DNA of 12,784 bases from positions 1,562-14,345 of the forward strand of contig JALRLN010000023.1 in NCBI GenBank assembly GCA_023254445.1, given 5' to 3'. This document shows positions 11,446 to 12,784 of the stretch, piece by piece. Under the pieces are notes generated by a model, which saw only the letters and a list, made by a program, of their open reading frames with translations, was not told the DNA's origin and did no database searches. Source of the stretch: Candidatus Poseidoniaceae archaeon. GTDB lineage: Archaea > Thermoplasmatota > Poseidoniia > Poseidoniales > Poseidoniaceae. A program made the translations under genes and the position numbers. Within the stretch, counting starts at the first letter, position 1. Each line of letters opens with the position of its first letter.

Positions 11446-12784
11446 GTGGCTCAACGCAAAGCGGTGGTTGTCGGCGGAGGTTTCGCCGGAATCACGGCCG
11501 CCTTGGCGTTACATGACGCGGGCCGGCAGGTCACGCTGCTCGAACAGGGGGCCTACCTTGGTGGCCGATCCAGCGGACTCGACGACCCAACACACAACAT
11601 CGACGTGGGGCACCACATGCTCTTCCGAGGATGCAGCACGACACTGCGGGTCCTCGGCCGGCTGGGGATGAACGAGGCGGTGCGGTTGCAGCCGTCCACC
11701 GCCCTCTGGTTCGCTCGAACCGAAGACGGCGCAACAGCGGCGCTACGAAGCGGTCGCCTTGAAGCCCCGCACCACCTTGTTGGGTCTATGCTTGCGTTTC
11801 CCTTCCTCGACCTCAAGGACAAGGTGCGCATGCGACGTGCCGTTCAGGCCATGCGGGACGTCGATGATGCATCGGTCGAGGACCTCGACGACGTCGACTT
11901 CGGCACATGGCTGCGTTCGTTTGAGCAAACTGAGCGCGCCATCGAAGCGTTTTGGGCACCCCTCGTGAAAGCAGGACTGAACGTGCACCCGGACGGTGCA
12001 AGCACGGCGCAAGCGGTCTTGTTGTTCCGTGCCACGCTCTTTGACGACGCCCAAGCCTACGATGCCGCGACGTTTACCATGCCGCTTGGACCCATGATGC
12101 GCGAGATTGAGGCGAAGCTGAACAGCGAGGGCGTGGAGGTGCGAACCTCCGTGGGCGTGACCGCTGTCCAACGGCAGAACGGTGGATGGCACATCTCGTC
12201 GCCCGGGGGCGACCTCATGGCGGACGACGTTGTGCTCGCGGTAGGAGCACGGGCCGCAGCCGGGGTGGTCGGGAACAGCCAAGAGCACACGAAGGACCAC
12301 ATGGGCCCCGCGGGCCTCGAACGAAGCCCACGGGTCGCCATACACCTGTTCTATAGCACGGCATGGCCAGCCCCGCAACCCCCCTTTGCGTTCCTTGTTG
12401 GGGCGTCGCCCATCGACCTCATTGTGCACCGTTCGGCCGAACTTGAGGCACCGGACGCAGGGCATTGGATCAGCGTGTTGTGCAACGACGCGAGCGGTGC
12501 TGCATCGATGTCGGACGGCGCATTGACGGAGGAGGCTTTGGCCATGATTGACCGCATCTGGCCACGCGAAGAAACGCCTGCGCCCGCACGGGTCGAGGTG
12601 GTTCGGTCGATGGGCGCGACCTTCGCTTCGCGCCCGGGATCCGTCACCCTCCGAAAGGGCCTGATGCTGAACAAGAAGGGGATGGCGTTTGCCGGAGACT
12701 GGACCTGGACCGGTTGGCCATCCTCCATTGAGGGCGCGTGCCGCTCAGGACTTGAGGCGGCAACGGACCTGATCGATGCGAATG
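11446..12784 (+). CDS. hpnE: HpnE-type FAD-dependent amine oxidase/desaturase (3' end cut by window)
   Basis: The visible 446 residues are probably all but the last few. The N-terminus has the FAD-binding Rossmann motif VVVGGGFAG (7-15), an acidic residue at the end of the second strand (LLEQ, E33) and GGR (39-41). NIDVGQHHMLFRG (51-63) corresponds to the DNGQH segment of squalene-associated desaturase HpnE. The C-terminus FAGDWTWTGWPSSIEGACRSG (from 415) matches the second FAD contact, again in HpnE form. In bacteria HpnE reduces hydroxysqualene to squalene; relatives desaturate C30 or C40 carotenoid precursors. GTG 11446 is the only reasonable start, because an in-frame TGA lies at 11419-11421. 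A GGGTGG stretch precedes it too closely for a normal Shine-Dalgarno, so a leaderless transcript is likely. It diverges from the operon holding two squalene/phytoene synthases, which supports a common pathway. Confidence 0.88.
   Translation, partial: MAQRKAVVVGGGFAGITAALALHDAGRQVTLLEQGAYLGGRSSGLDDPTHNIDVGHHMLFRGCSTTLRVLGRLGMNEAVRLQPSTALWFARTEDGATAALRSGRLEAPHHLVGSMLAFPFLDLKDKVRMRRAVQAMRDVDDASVEDLDDVDFGTWLRSFEQTERAIEAFWAPLVKAGLNVHPDGASTAQAVLLFRATLFDDAQAYDAATFTMPLGPMMREIEAKLNSEGVEVRTSVGVTAVQRQNGGWHISSPGGDLMADDVVLAVGARAAAGVVGNSQEHTKDHMGPAGLERSPRVAIHLFYSTAWPAPQPPFAFLVGASPIDLIVHRSAELEAPDAGHWISVLCNDASGAASMSDGALTEEALAMIDRIWPREETPAPARVEVVRSMGATFASRPGSVTLRKGLMLNKKGMAFAGDWTWTGWPSSIEGACRSGLEAATDLIDAN

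Noticed and set aside
10768..11516. Plus-strand open frames opposite the zinc-ribbon gene (10768-11355, 10872-11516).
   Set aside because: They arise from the repeat array and GC-rich codons read antisense. The minus-strand frame has two matched zinc ribbons and a proper operon position.

Overview
The window is a densely packed, GC-rich stretch of what looks like an archaeal genome. The tyrosyl-tRNA synthetase is of the archaeal/eukaryotic type, and one gene encodes a complete archaeal-style MCM N-terminal tier. Shine-Dalgarno (SD) motifs of the AGGTG type sit inside operons, while the first genes of operons mostly lack a clear one. Together with ETF, an acyl-CoA dehydrogenase, secreted beta-propellers and no sign of a halophilic proteome, this best fits a Thermoplasmatota-type archaeon such as Marine Group II (Poseidoniales). 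That placement is an inference. Twelve protein genes account for nearly all of the sequence. No intergenic gap exceeds about 130 bases, and I see no rRNA, tRNA, CRISPR or insertion sequence.

Left part (1-2930): the 3' end of a VOC/glyoxalase-fold gene runs into the stop of an etfB-etfA operon on the minus strand, which encodes both electron transfer flavoprotein subunits. Divergent from etfB is a 304-residue protein that has the whole MCM N-terminal tier (helical domain, zinc-binding insertion, OB fold) but no AAA+ helicase domain. This is the most unusual gene in the window.

Middle (2931-7626): on the minus strand a small DUF5611-like protein is translationally coupled to tyrS. On the plus strand lie a signal-peptide beta-propeller protein with a C-terminal membrane anchor, a glutaryl-CoA-dehydrogenase-type acyl-CoA dehydrogenase, and a THEM6-like hotdog thioesterase whose start overlaps the dehydrogenase stop. 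The dehydrogenase would pass its electrons to the ETF encoded to its left. The thioesterase may hydrolyse related acyl-CoAs.

Right part (7627-12784): a polyprenoid locus. The minus-strand operon reads double-zinc-ribbon protein (with a Gln/Pro/Gly decapeptide-repeat linker), squalene-synthase-like enzyme, then a second phytoene/squalene synthase of the CrtB/HpnD type. Divergent from it is an HpnE-type FAD-dependent amine oxidase/desaturase, cut by the window end. Two head-to-head prenyl synthases plus an HpnE-type oxidoreductase resemble the bacterial HpnCDE route to squalene, or a C30/C40 carotenoid precursor route.

Repeated architectural signatures are visible. Two of the three convergent gene pairs meet with no spacer as TGA|TCA (210-215 and 7624-7629), and the third has 3 bases between its stops. 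In two operons the upstream stop codon is built into the downstream Shine-Dalgarno as TGAGGTG.
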